A stretch of 64,000 nt of DNA, taken from positions 430,978 to 494,977 of the forward strand of contig NZ_JAFFZN010000001.1 in assembly GCF_017676385.1 (NCBI RefSeq). The letters run 5' to 3'. Source of the stretch: Streptomyces spirodelae. Lineage in GTDB: Bacteria; Actinomycetota; Actinomycetes; Streptomycetales; Streptomycetaceae. Shown one piece after another: positions 49,201 through 58,120 of this stretch (the first letter of the stretch is position 1; each line of letters begins with the position of its first letter). The position numbers and the translations under genes were made by a program. The notes beneath the pieces were generated by a model. The model did no database searches and was not told where the DNA came from. It saw only the letters and a list, made by a program, of their open reading frames with translations.

Positions 49201-49905
49201 ATGCACTTCGAGCACTCCCCGCACCTGTGGCAGGACTTCCCCCAGTTGGTGCCCGGGGTACTGCACGCCAAGGGCATCACCGCCCGGCCGGCCGTCCCCG
49301 TCGACGCCTCCGTACGAGAGCTGTGGGCGCGGGCGGCGGCACGCAACGCCGCGGGCGGGGGTACGGAGAGCGGGCTGCCGCAGATCCAGGCGTGGCGGCG
49401 CGCCTTCGCGTCGATGGGGCTCAAGCCGACCCAGTACCGCTGTGCCGCCGAGTCACTGCTGCGGCGCTTCCGCAAGGAGGGGTCGCTGCCTGACATCCAC
49501 CCGCTGATCGACCTGTGCAACGCGGCCTCGCTCGCTTACGCCATCCCCGTGGGCGTCTTCGATCTGGCGCGGATCGAGGGGGATCTCCAGGTGCGGTACG
49601 CGCTGGGCGACGAGCGCTACGAGACCTTCGCGGGGGACGAGGAGCGGCCGGAGCCCGGCGAGGTGGTCTTCGCCGACGAGGCGGGCCGGGCCCACGCGCG
49701 CCGCTGGACCAACCGGCAGAGCGGCCGGTCCGCCGTGCGCGAGGACACGGAGGAGGTGCTGATCGTGGCCGAGGCGCTGCACGAGACCGCACCGGGTGAG
49801 ATGGCCGAGCTGACGGAGGTGCTCGCCAACGTGCTGCGCACCCACTGGGAGGCCGTTCCGCGCTCCGCCGTTCTCACCCGGTCGGCGCCCCGGTTCGAGG
49901 TGTAG
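49201..49905 (+). CDS. B3/4-domain protein (tRNA-synthetase editing-like)
   Basis: This is a 234-residue protein from ATG 49201 with GGAGGAAA upstream. It resembles the B3/B4 editing domain of phenylalanyl-tRNA synthetase beta: LPQIQAWRRAFASMGLKPTQYRCAAESLLRRFRKEGSLPDIHPLIDLCNAASLAYAIPVGVFDL (by sense) and PGEVVFADEAGRAHARRWTNRQSGRSAVREDTEEVLIVAEAL. Free-standing copies may hydrolyse mischarged tRNA or D-aminoacyl-tRNA; evidence for that is from family inference. It is 64 bp after the exporter gene and may be in its operon. Confidence 0.88.
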   Translation: MHFEHSPHLWQDFPQLVPGVLHAKGITARPAVPVDASVRELWARAAARNAAGGGTESGLPQIQAWRRAFASMGLKPTQYRCAAESLLRRFRKEGSLPDIHPLIDLCNAASLAYAIPVGVFDLARIEGDLQVRYALGDERYETFAGDEERPEPGEVVFADEAGRAHARRWTNRQSGRSAVREDTEEVLIVAEALHETAPGEMAELTEVLANVLRTHWEAVPRSAVLTRSAPRFEV

Positions 49906-49924
49906 CCGCGTCCGGGCCGGTGCG

Positions 49925-51157
<1,233 letters not shown>

Positions 51158-51189
51158 CGTCGGGGTCCTCCGCCTGTCTCAGAAGCTCG

Positions 51190-51227
51190 TTACCATCGGT
51201 AATCCGCAGTCTGTTACCCGTGAGTAG
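51190..51227. promoter_or_regulatory. Two TetR-type boxes, TTACCATCGGTAA and TTACCCGTGAGTAG
   Basis: The first (51190-51202) is a perfect 13-bp palindrome; the second (51214-51227) matches the etfB box (36862-36875) at 11 of 14 positions. They lie between the divergent acyl-CoA dehydrogenase and TetR genes and are the likely operators of both. Confidence 0.75.
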
Positions 51228-51318
51228 CCTCTGTCAACTCCCCTTCGCCGAGGCATCCGTGCACGTGAGGGTGTTACGTTGCGGCGGGGAAACGCAGACA
51301 GGGGCGGGGAGAAACACC

Positions 51319-51963
51319 ATGGAGTCCACACAGCAGGCCGACCGGACAGACAGCACCGAGCAGCGCCGCAGACAGCTGCTGGAAGCCGCCGAACGCGTCG
51401 TGCTCCGCGACGGCCCCGGGGCCTCCATGAACGCGATCGCCGCCGAGGCGGGTATCACCAAGCCCATCCTCTACCGGCACTTCGGCGACAAGGGCGGCCT
51501 CTACCGGGCGCTGGCCACCCGGCACACCGAAGCGCTGCTGGCCTCACTGCGCGCCGCGCTCGACGCACCGCGCCAGCGGCGCGAGCGCGTGGAGGCCACC
51601 TTGGACACCTATCTGGCCGCCATCGAGGCCCATCCGCAGGTCTACCGCTTCCTGATGCATCCGGCCGAGGACTCCTCCAGCAGCGAACGCGGATTCGACG
51701 TGGGCCAGCACTCGGCGCCACTGCTGCGGCGGCTGGGCGAGGAGCTGGCCAAGGTGATCGCCGAACGGCTCGACCTGGGACCCGAGGCCGAGGAGCTGGC
51801 CCGGGTCTGGGGCCACGGGATCGTCGGCATGATGCATGCCGCCGGGGACTGGTGGCTGCGCGAACGGCCCTGCGAGCGGGCGGTGTTGGTACGGCACCTC
51901 GCGGATCTGCTGTGGGGGCGGCTCGCTGCCGCAGGTGACCGCGTGGGCGGTACCCCCTTCTGA
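51319..51963 (+). CDS. TetR-family regulator (probable acyl-CoA-dehydrogenase repressor)
   Basis: This is a 214-residue protein from ATG 51319 with GGGGAGA upstream. The N-terminal HTH is AAERVVLRDGPGASMNAIAAEAGITKPILYRHFGDKGGLYRALATRH (by sense, residues about 22-68). The C-terminal ligand domain is helical, ending WWLRERPCERAVLVRHLADLLWGRL, similar to actinobacterial regulators of lipid degradation. It is divergent from the acyl-CoA dehydrogenase gene over two TTAC-type boxes. The same box type appears before etfB and the DUF4442 gene, so it may govern a small acyl-CoA regulon. The ligand is probably an acyl-CoA. Confidence 0.92.
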   Translation: MESTQQADRTDSTEQRRRQLLEAAERVVLRDGPGASMNAIAAEAGITKPILYRHFGDKGGLYRALATRHTEALLASLRAALDAPRQRRERVEATLDTYLAAIEAHPQVYRFLMHPAEDSSSSERGFDVGQHSAPLLRRLGEELAKVIAERLDLGPEAEELARVWGHGIVGMMHAAGDWWLRERPCERAVLVRHLADLLWGRLAAAGDRVGGTPF

Positions 51964-51985
51964 GAGGAGGCTGCCCCTGTCGGCC

Positions 51986-52005
51986 GTGGACCGCTGCGGG
52001 TCCAC
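51986..52005. terminator. Hairpin terminator between convergent genes
   Basis: GTGGACC (51986-51992) pairs with GGTCCAC (51999-52005) around a 6-base loop, 23 bp after the TetR stop and 45 bp before the end of the peptide deformylase gene. Confidence 0.6.
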
Positions 52006-52050
52006 CGTGGTCGCTCGCGCAGTTGCCCGCGCCCCAGACGGGGCCAGTCG

Positions 52051-52581
52051 CTACAACTTGCGGGCCGCGCGCAGTGTGCGGTGGCGGGACCACCCCGTGA
52101 GCCGGTCGACGTAGACGCGGCCCTCCAGATGGTCGTACTCGTGCTGGAGGCAGCGGGCGAAATAGCCGCTGCCCTCCACCCGCACCGGCGCTCCGGTCAG
52201 GTCCTCGCCCTCGATCACGGCCACGTCGGCGCGCGGGGTGGGCGCCTCGAGGCCGGGCAGCGAGAGACATCCCTCGGGGCCGCGCACGGTCACCCCGTCC
52301 AGACGCGTCAGACGGGGGTTGACCACATGGCCCCGGTGGCGGCGGTCCTCGTCGTCCGGGCAGTCGTAGACGAACACCCGCAGCGGCACCCCGATCTGGC
52401 AGGCCGCCAGTCCGACGCCGTACGCCGCGTACATGGTCGCGTACAGGTCCTCGACCAGCGCGGGCAGCGAGGAGCGGTCCGCAGCGGCGACCGGGCGGCC
52501 GGCGGTGTGCAGCACCGGATCGCCGTACCTCCGTAGCGGGTGTACGGCGCCCGTGCTGCCGGGAATGAGGCCGCGTCTCAT
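52051..52581 (-). CDS. def: Peptide deformylase
   Basis: This is a 176-residue enzyme from ATG 52581. The three deformylase motifs are complete: GVGLAACQIG (motif 1), EGCLSLPG (motif 2, with the metal-binding Cys) and QHEYDHLEG (motif 3, HE-x2-H). It removes the formyl group from nascent peptides. Its gene begins with no ribosome site, and a TAGGCT -10-like element lies about 7 bases before the ATG, suggesting a leaderless message. It is divergent from murT (121 bp apart). Streptomyces has several such genes. Confidence 0.95.
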   Translation of the reverse strand: MRRGLIPGSTGAVHPLRRYGDPVLHTAGRPVAAADRSSLPALVEDLYATMYAAYGVGLAACQIGVPLRVFVYDCPDDEDRRHRGHVVNPRLTRLDGVTVRGPEGCLSLPGLEAPTPRADVAVIEGEDLTGAPVRVEGSGYFARCLQHEYDHLEGRVYVDRLTGWSRHRTLRAARKL

Positions 52582-52702
52582 GACTGTCAGCCTACGCCCG
52601 GTACCGCATTGTCGATCTTTGCAGGGGTGGCGCGGTCAGGGGCCCGGCGGGATCTCGGTAGGCTTCTCTCCTATGCGCGAGGGGCAAGGAGGTTCAGACA
52701 CG

Positions 52703-53941
52703 ATGGCAGGCAACACGGAGCCGCTGTCGCCGCGGTCCCGGCTGGCCGTGACGGCGGGCAAGGCGGCCGCGGCGGTGTCGCGGGCTGCGGGCCGCGGGAG
52801 CGGGTCGGTGATCGGCGGCAAGGTAGCGCTCAGGCTCGACCCCGACCTGCTGCAACGGCTTGCCCAGCACCTGGACGTGGTCCTGGTGTCCGCCACCAAC
52901 GGCAAGACGACGACCACCAGGCTGATCGCCGAGGCGCTGCGCGCCAACGGTGAGGTGGTCTCCAACGCGCTGGGCGCCAACATGCCTGCCGGTATCACCT
53001 CGGCGCTGGCCGGCGGCTCCAACGCGCGCTACGGCGTCATCGAGGTGGACGAGAAGTACCTCTCCGGTGTGGCCAAGGATGTGACGCCCAAGGCCATAGC
53101 GCTGCTGAACCTCTCGCGTGACCAGCTCGACCGCGCCGCTGAGACCCGGATGCTCGCCGAGCGGTGGCGCGAGGGCCTCTCCGGGCAGAAGGCGGTCATC
53201 GTCGCCAACGCGGACGACCCGCTGGTGGTCTGGGCGGCGTCGTCCTCGCCCAACGTGGTGTGGGTGGCCGCGGGGCAGGAGTGGAAGGACGACGCCTGGT
53301 CCTGCCCGGCGTGCGGCGGTGTGATGCAGCGCCCCGGCGACGACTGGTTCTGCGCCGAGTGCGGCTTCCGCCGCCCGACGCCGACCTGGGCGCTGTCCGG
53401 CGACCACGTACTGGACCCGCACGGCTCCGCCTGGCCCATCCACCTCCAGCTCCCCGGACGCGCCAACAAGGCCAACGCCGCGACCTCCGCCGCCGTGGCA
53501 GCCGCCTTCGGGGTGCCGCCGCAGGTCGCGCTGGAGCGGATGTACGCTGTCAAGGCCGTCGCCGGGCGGTACGACGTGGTGCAGTACGAGGGCCGGGACA
53601 TGCGGCTGCTGCTGGCCAAGAACCCCGCCGGGTGGCTGGAGACCTTCTCCCTGATCGACCCGCCGCCCACCCCGGTGATCCTGTCGGTGAACGCGCGCGG
53701 CGCGGACGGCACCGACACCTCCTGGCTGTGGGACGTGGACTACGGACGGCTGGCCGGGCACCCGATCTGTGTGATCGGCGACCGCAAGCTGGACCTCGCG
53801 GTGCGGCTGGAGGTCGCGGGCGTGGACTTCCAGGTCTGCGAGAGCCCAGCGGACGCGGTGCGCCGGTGCCCGCCCGGGCGGATCGAGACGATTGCCAACT
53901 ACACCGCGTTCCAGGACCTGCGCCGCGCAGTCGGCAACTGA
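52703..53941 (+). CDS. murT: MurT, Mur-ligase-like subunit of lipid II amidotransferase
   Basis: This is a 412-residue protein from ATG 52703 with AAGGAGG upstream. It is a Mur-ligase-type ATP enzyme: SATNGKTTTTRL P-loop, EVDEKYLSG, LLNLSRDQLDR, and the ARANKANAATSAA-type GRANKANAATSAAVAA, with the MurT-specific zinc ribbon of two Cys pairs (CPAC and CAEC, near residues 205-230). With GatD it amidates the alpha-carboxylate of D-isoglutamate in lipid II to D-isoglutamine, needed for normal peptidoglycan cross-linking. It lies 69 bp before gatD, in one operon. Confidence 0.96.
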   Translation: MAGNTEPLSPRSRLAVTAGKAAAAVSRAAGRGSGSVIGGKVALRLDPDLLQRLAQHLDVVLVSATNGKTTTTRLIAEALRANGEVVSNALGANMPAGITSALAGGSNARYGVIEVDEKYLSGVAKDVTPKAIALLNLSRDQLDRAAETRMLAERWREGLSGQKAVIVANADDPLVVWAASSSPNVVWVAAGQEWKDDAWSCPACGGVMQRPGDDWFCAECGFRRPTPTWALSGDHVLDPHGSAWPIHLQLPGRANKANAATSAAVAAAFGVPPQVALERMYAVKAVAGRYDVVQYEGRDMRLLLAKNPAGWLETFSLIDPPPTPVILSVNARGADGTDTSWLWDVDYGRLAGHPICVIGDRKLDLAVRLEVAGVDFQVCESPADAVRRCPPGRIETIANYTAFQDLRRAVGN

Positions 53942-54010
53942 TCACCCGTATCTTGGGTTGCCGGGCCTTCGTGTGCCCGACCCATCGATCCGCTCAAGGA
54001 GACTGGCGGC

Positions 54011-54739
54011 ATGAGTGACACGAGTCTGCGTCTGGTCTGGGTCTACCCCGACCTGCTGAGCACGTACGGCGACCAGGGCAACGCGCTCGTGGTGGAGCGG
54101 CGGGCGCGGCAGCGCGGGCTGGATGTCCAGCGGCTGGACGTCCGCTCGGACCAGCCGATCCCGACGTCCGGCGACATCTATCTGATCGGCGGCGGCGAGG
54201 ACCGGCCGCAGCGACTGGCGGCCGAGCGGCTGCTGCGCGACGGCGGTCTGAACCGGGCCGTGGACAACGGCGCCATCGTCTTCGCGGTGTGCGCCGGCTA
54301 CCAGATCATGGGCCACGAGTTCGTCAACGATCTGGGCGAGCGCTCGGCAGGACTCGGGCTGCTGGACGTGGTCAGCAGCCGGGGTGAGGCCGAGCGGTGC
54401 GTGGGCGACGTCCTGGGCGAAGCCGACGAGCAGCTGCGCCTCCCGCAGCTCACCGGCTTCGAGAACCACCAGGGCATCACCCATCTCGGCCCCGGCGTGC
54501 GCCCGCTCGCCCGGGTGCAGCTCGGCAACGGCAACGGCACAGGCGACGGCACCGAGGGTGCCTGGCGGGACACGGTCTTCGGCACGTATCTGCACGGCCC
54601 GGTGCTGGCCCGTAACCCGCAGATCGCGGACCTGCTGATCAAGCTGTCGCTGGATGTCAACGCGCTGCCACCGACCGACGACACCTGGTACGAGGCGCTG
54701 CGGCAGGAGCGGATCGCGGCGGCGACCCAGCCCGCCTGA
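54011..54739 (+). CDS. gatD: GatD, glutamine amidotransferase subunit of lipid II amidotransferase
   Basis: This is a 242-residue class I glutaminase domain from ATG 54011. Nucleophile Cys94 in FAVCAGYQIMG (matching the known position in the family) and His195 in GTYLHGPVLA form the catalytic pair, with IYLIGGGEDRPQ before. It supplies ammonia from glutamine to MurT. The operon ends with a strong hairpin. Its product is needed for D-isoglutamine formation in the stem peptide. Confidence 0.96.
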   Translation: MSDTSLRLVWVYPDLLSTYGDQGNALVVERRARQRGLDVQRLDVRSDQPIPTSGDIYLIGGGEDRPQRLAAERLLRDGGLNRAVDNGAIVFAVCAGYQIMGHEFVNDLGERSAGLGLLDVVSSRGEAERCVGDVLGEADEQLRLPQLTGFENHQGITHLGPGVRPLARVQLGNGNGTGDGTEGAWRDTVFGTYLHGPVLARNPQIADLLIKLSLDVNALPPTDDTWYEALRQERIAAATQPA

Positions 54740-54766
54740 TCCGGGCCGCCTCGGCACGTCGTCCCA

Positions 54767-54810
54767 CGCGCGCCTCACACGCGCCTCACACGCGCGCCTC
54801 ACACGCGCGC
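54767..54810. repeat. Short tandem repeat of ACGCGCGCCTCAC units
   Basis: Three to four imperfect copies of a 11-13-bp unit (ACGCG(CG)CCTCAC) follow one another in the gap after gatD, directly before the terminator hairpin. It is non-coding. Confidence 0.7.
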
Positions 54811-54823
54811 CGCGCGGCGGAAC

Positions 54824-54865
54824 CGCCCGCCTCGACCGCCCCCGTGCAGGCGGCCGAGGCGGGCG
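54824..54865. terminator. Terminator of the murT-gatD operon
   Basis: CGCCCGCCTCG (54824-54834) pairs perfectly with CGAGGCGGGCG (54855-54865), and inner CCGCC/GGCGG extends the stem. It is 85 bp after gatD. Confidence 0.8.
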
Positions 54866-54910
54866 TTCTAGGCTGGTGCGGGCTTATCGGTCGGTTGCGG
54901 GAGAGTTCGG

Positions 54911-55882
54911 ATGGATCACGGCGGACACGGCATGACGATGGACCTACCGCCGTTCACGCTCGCGCGGGGCCTGGAGTTCACCGGCGAGCCGTTCTTCCTG
55001 ATCGGGTGCCTGCTGGCGCTGGCGCTCTACGGCTGGGGAGTGGCGCGGCTGCGGCGTCGGGGCGATGCCTGGCCGGTCAGCCGCACCGTGGGCTTCACCG
55101 CGGGTGTGGCCACGGTGGCGCTGGTGATGTGCACGGGGCTCAACGAGTACGGCATGGTGCTCTTCAGCGTGCACATGGTGCAGCACATGGTGATCAGCAT
55201 GCTCTCGCCGATCCTCCTGCTGCTGGGCGCCCCTGTCACGCTCGCGCTGCGGGCGCTGCCTTCGGCGGCTCGCAGCCAGGGGATGCGCAAGGGCCCCCGG
55301 GAGCTGCTGGTGGCGCTGCTGCACAGCCGCTATGTGCGGGTGATCTCGCATCCGGCGTTCACCATCCCGCTGTTCATCGCGAGCCTGTACGCGCTGTACT
55401 TCACGCCGCTGTTCGACCTGCTGATGGGCTCCAAGGCCGGGCACATCGCGATGATGGTGCACTTCCTCGCCGTCGGCCTGGTCTTCTTCTGGCCGATCAT
55501 GGGCGTGGATCCCGGCCCGCACCGCCCCGGCTATGTGATGCGGATGCTGGAGCTGTTCGCGGGGATGCCGTTCCACGCCTTCTTCGGCATCGCGCTGATG
55601 ATGGCCTCCGAGCCGATGGTGGAGACCTACGCGAACCCGCCGGCCTCGCTCGGCGTCAGCGCGCTCTCCGACCAGACGGCGGCCGGCGGTATCGCCTGGG
55701 CGTTCAGCGAGATCCCCTCGGTGCTGGTGCTGATCGCGCTGGTGTTCCAGTGGTACGTCAGCGAACAACGCCAGGCCCGTCGCCGGGACCGCCGCGCCGA
55801 CCGGGACGGTGACAAGGATCTGGCCGCCTACAACGCCTACCTCGCCTCCCTCCAGACCCGGAGCGACTCCGGGGGCACGTGA
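54911..55882 (+). CDS. Cytochrome c oxidase assembly protein CtaG (actinobacterial type)
   Basis: This is a 323-residue protein from ATG 54911, with GGGAGAG upstream. It starts with a His-rich, possibly copper-binding MDHGGHGM, then has about seven membrane helices, with family-typical VHMVQHMVISMLSPILLLLGAPVTLALRALP and HFLAVGLVFFWPIMGVDPGPHR. It belongs to the caa3_CtaG family that inserts or delivers copper to cytochrome oxidase. The C-terminal tail (RRRDRRADRDGDKDL...) is cytoplasmic and charged. A TAGGCT element at 54869 might be its promoter's -10. Confidence 0.9.
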   Translation: MDHGGHGMTMDLPPFTLARGLEFTGEPFFLIGCLLALALYGWGVARLRRRGDAWPVSRTVGFTAGVATVALVMCTGLNEYGMVLFSVHMVQHMVISMLSPILLLLGAPVTLALRALPSAARSQGMRKGPRELLVALLHSRYVRVISHPAFTIPLFIASLYALYFTPLFDLLMGSKAGHIAMMVHFLAVGLVFFWPIMGVDPGPHRPGYVMRMLELFAGMPFHAFFGIALMMASEPMVETYANPPASLGVSALSDQTAAGGIAWAFSEIPSVLVLIALVFQWYVSEQRQARRRDRRADRDGDKDLAAYNAYLASLQTRSDSGGT

Positions 55883-56018
55883 GAGCGATCGGCACGGGCG
55901 CGTTGAAGCGCGCAGTGGCGCACGGGGCCGCGGACGGGTGACCATAGGGACCTGGGCGCGGCCCCTGTCCGTGCGCGATCCGTAGGTCTCGGGGCCGCCG
56001 GGAGGAGGACATGCTGTG

Positions 56019-56192
56019 ATGTCTGGGATGACGCGCATGCCGGTGTCCGCGAAGGCGATGATTGTGTGCACGGTCATCGGTCTCGTGGTGGTGACGGCGT
56101 ACACCGCGGCGCTGGGGAGCAGCGGATGGCTCTGGTTCTGCTGGATCGTGCTGGGATTGGTCACGCTGGGAGTTTTCGCCACGCGTGACTGA
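56019..56192 (+). CDS. Small membrane protein (57 residues)
   Basis: This is a small reading frame from ATG 56019 with GGAGGAGGAC about 9 bases upstream, the strongest ribosome site in this part of the window. The protein starts MSGMTRMPVSAKAM and has two hydrophobic segments (VCTVIGLVVVTAYTAAL and WLWFCWIVLGLVTLGVF), separated by a short SSG turn. It is predicted to be a two-helix membrane protein with the end FATRD. I do not recognise a function. The end of its coding sequence starts the degenerate repeat region that follows. Confidence 0.75.
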   Translation: MSGMTRMPVSAKAMIVCTVIGLVVVTAYTAALGSSGWLWFCWIVLGLVTLGVFATRD

Positions 56193-56306
56193 GGGGACGC
56201 GGCGCGTAGCTGTGGGGACGCGCCGCGTGGCTGAGGGAGGAACGTCGCGCGTGACTGAGAGAAGGCCACGCGTGACCGGGGGCGCGCCACGCGTGACCGG
56301 GGGGCG
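56179..56306. repeat. Degenerate tandem repeat, about 21-bp units (CGCGTGACTGAGGG-like)
   Basis: About six imperfect copies of a unit of 19-24 bp (CGCC-CGCGTG(A/G)C(T/C)GAGGG) run from the end of the small membrane protein gene to 42 bp before the DJ-1-type gene. Some units share over 75 percent of bases. No gene is seen in it. Confidence 0.7.
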
Positions 56307-56348
56307 GGATTCGGGGGGAGCGACTACGACGGACGGTGCCGGGGCGCG

Positions 56349-56888
56349 TCAGCTCCCGGCACCGAACTCCGTCAGGAACGCCTTGTCGAACGCCGCCAGA
56401 TCGGCCGGCTTGCGGCTGGTGATCAGCTTGTTGTTGCCGCCGTCGCAGACCCTGACCTGCTCGTCGACCCAGGTGCCCCCGGCGTTCTCGATGTCGGTGC
56501 GCAGGCTCGGATAGGAGGTCAGCGTACGGCCGCGTACCACATCGGCCTCGACCAGTGTCCAGGGCGCATGGCAGATGGCCGCGACGGGCAGTCCCGCGTC
56601 GAAGAAGCCCTTCACGAACGCGACGGCGTTCTCGTCCGTGCGCAGGAAGTCGGGGTTGGCCACCCCACCGGGCAGTACGAGTCCGTCGAATTCGCCGGGC
56701 CCGGCCTGCGCGACCAGTTGGTCGACGGGGAAGGTGTCGGCCTTGTCCAGGTGGTTGAACGCCTGGACGGTGTCCCCCCGCGTGGAGAGCAGGACAGGCG
56801 TGCCGCCCGCGTCCTTGACGGCGTCCCACGGGTCGGTCAGCTCGATCTGTTCGGCGCCCTCGGGCGCGACGAGAAAGGCAACACGCAC
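56349..56888 (-). CDS. DJ-1/PfpI-family type 1 glutamine-amidotransferase-like protein
   Basis: This is a 179-residue protein. GTG 56888 is preferred because the ribosome site AAGGA is 10 bases upstream; GTG 56897 is three codons further up. It shows the DJ-1/PfpI pattern: VAFLVAPEGAEQIELTDPWDAVKDAGG, FDGLVLPGGVANPDFLR, and the nucleophile elbow AAICHAPWTLVEA with Cys. KLITSRKPADLAAF follows the family end. It may be a protease-like, glyoxalase or chaperone protein; the Cys is typical of all. It is convergent with the small membrane protein gene. Confidence 0.88.
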   Translation of the reverse strand: MRVAFLVAPEGAEQIELTDPWDAVKDAGGTPVLLSTRGDTVQAFNHLDKADTFPVDQLVAQAGPGEFDGLVLPGGVANPDFLRTDENAVAFVKGFFDAGLPVAAICHAPWTLVEADVVRGRTLTSYPSLRTDIENAGGTWVDEQVRVCDGGNNKLITSRKPADLAAFDKAFLTEFGAGS

Positions 56889-56984
56889 GTCTCTCACGTC
56901 CTTTCCGTCATCTCGCGTGCGCTCCGCCGGGTCCCCACCGGACGGACACCTATGCGTCGGGGCGCGGGAACGGGAAGCGCGCCG

Positions 56985-57857
56985 TCAGCCTTCCTCCGTG
57001 CCCGGCTGCTTCCCCGTCGGCAGCACCGGGTGCCGGCCGAGGATGAAGACGCCGACCACCACCGCCAGCAGCCCGATGACCTCGCCCGCCAGCGCACCAG
57101 GCGTGAGCCGGATGGAGTCCCCCAGGAAGCCGATGCCGCAGGCGATACCGGCCAGCGGCTCGGATGCCGTCAGGGACGGCAGCGACATCCGCAGCGGGCC
57201 GCCCTCGAAGGCGCTCTGCACGAGCACCAGGCCGATCACAGCGAGGGCGACGATGGTGTAGCCCTGCCAGGTCAGCAGCACGCCGACCAGGCCGGAGGAG
57301 TCGTAGATGCCGCCGACGACCCGGGTCAGGGCGTCCTGGAGACCGTAGAGCGAGCCGGCCGCGGTCGCCAGCAGGGGCGGTTCCTTGAACAGTTCGAGGT
57401 GGCGCGCGATGAGCACCAGAACCAGCGCGATGCCGACGAGGATGCCGAAGATCAGCCAGTGGCGCAGGGGCCCCGCCTCGCGGTCGGTGCCCTCCGGCCG
57501 GCCCGCGATGATGAAGGCCGTCACTCCGCCGCTGAGCAGTACCACGCCGCCCCAGCCCGACCAGCCCAGCCGCTGACTGCTCAGCCGCCGCGCGAAGACC
57601 ATCGCGAACAGCAGATTGGTCGCCAGCAGCGGCTCGACCGTGGACAGTTCCCCCTGCATCAGCGCGTAGGCGCTGGTGAGCTGGCCGACCACCATGCTGG
57701 CGATGCCCAGCAGCCAGCGCGGGACCCGCACCAGGTCCAGGAGCAGCCGGAAGGACAGTACGTCGGCAACCGGAGCACGGGAGGCGGCGTCCTGCTGCAG
57801 TACGAAGCCCAGGCCGAGGAAGCAGGCGGCGACCAGCCCGTAGACGTAGACAGCCAC
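56985..57857 (-). CDS. DMT-family (EamA-like) membrane transporter
   Basis: This is a 290-residue protein from GTG 57857 with AAGGGG 8 bases upstream. Nine or ten hydrophobic helices cover it end to end; the sequence begins VAVYVYGLVAACFLGLGFVLQQDAA, similar to actinobacterial DMT transporters of the EamA/multidrug type. The short hydrophilic tail ends with HPVLPTGKQPGTEEG. The substrate is unknown. It is 96 bp before the DJ-1-type gene on the same strand and could be an operon partner. Confidence 0.85.
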   Translation of the reverse strand: MAVYVYGLVAACFLGLGFVLQQDAASRAPVADVLSFRLLLDLVRVPRWLLGIASMVVGQLTSAYALMQGELSTVEPLLATNLLFAMVFARRLSSQRLGWSGWGGVVLLSGGVTAFIIAGRPEGTDREAGPLRHWLIFGILVGIALVLVLIARHLELFKEPPLLATAAGSLYGLQDALTRVVGGIYDSSGLVGVLLTWQGYTIVALAVIGLVLVQSAFEGGPLRMSLPSLTASEPLAGIACGIGFLGDSIRLTPGALAGEVIGLLAVVVGVFILGRHPVLPTGKQPGTEEG

Positions 57858-58120
57858 GGGACGCCCCTTTCCGCCGACCGGACGGTGCGAGTGCCCTGCG
57901 GCGCGTGCGCACGCCTGTCCGCGCCGTTCGCCTGGGAACAGCGCCGCCGAGATTAGGCGCCCGCGGAGGCGGAGACCACGACACCCGGCGCTCGGCCGGG
58001 CGGCACGCCCCCTAAGCATGAAAGCCCGAGGGCCGAATGGCGCTTCCAGGGTTTCTCCAGCCGGAGCCGCCACCCTGGGGCCGACTGTGCGCGACCTCTC
58101 CACGCGACCTCGGACGGGAC

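Noticed and set aside
46824..49520. 898-residue minus-strand frame covering MocR, LysE and B3/4 genes
   Set aside because: It crosses three well-supported genes on both strands and has a random Arg/Pro/Gly-rich sequence.
54767..54810. Possible CRISPR-like array
   Set aside because: The units are 11-13 bp and adjacent, with no unique spacers, so it is a plain tandem repeat.
56179..56306. Possible short protein from the repeat region
   Set aside because: Repeats include stop codons in frame and there is no ribosome site; treated as non-coding.
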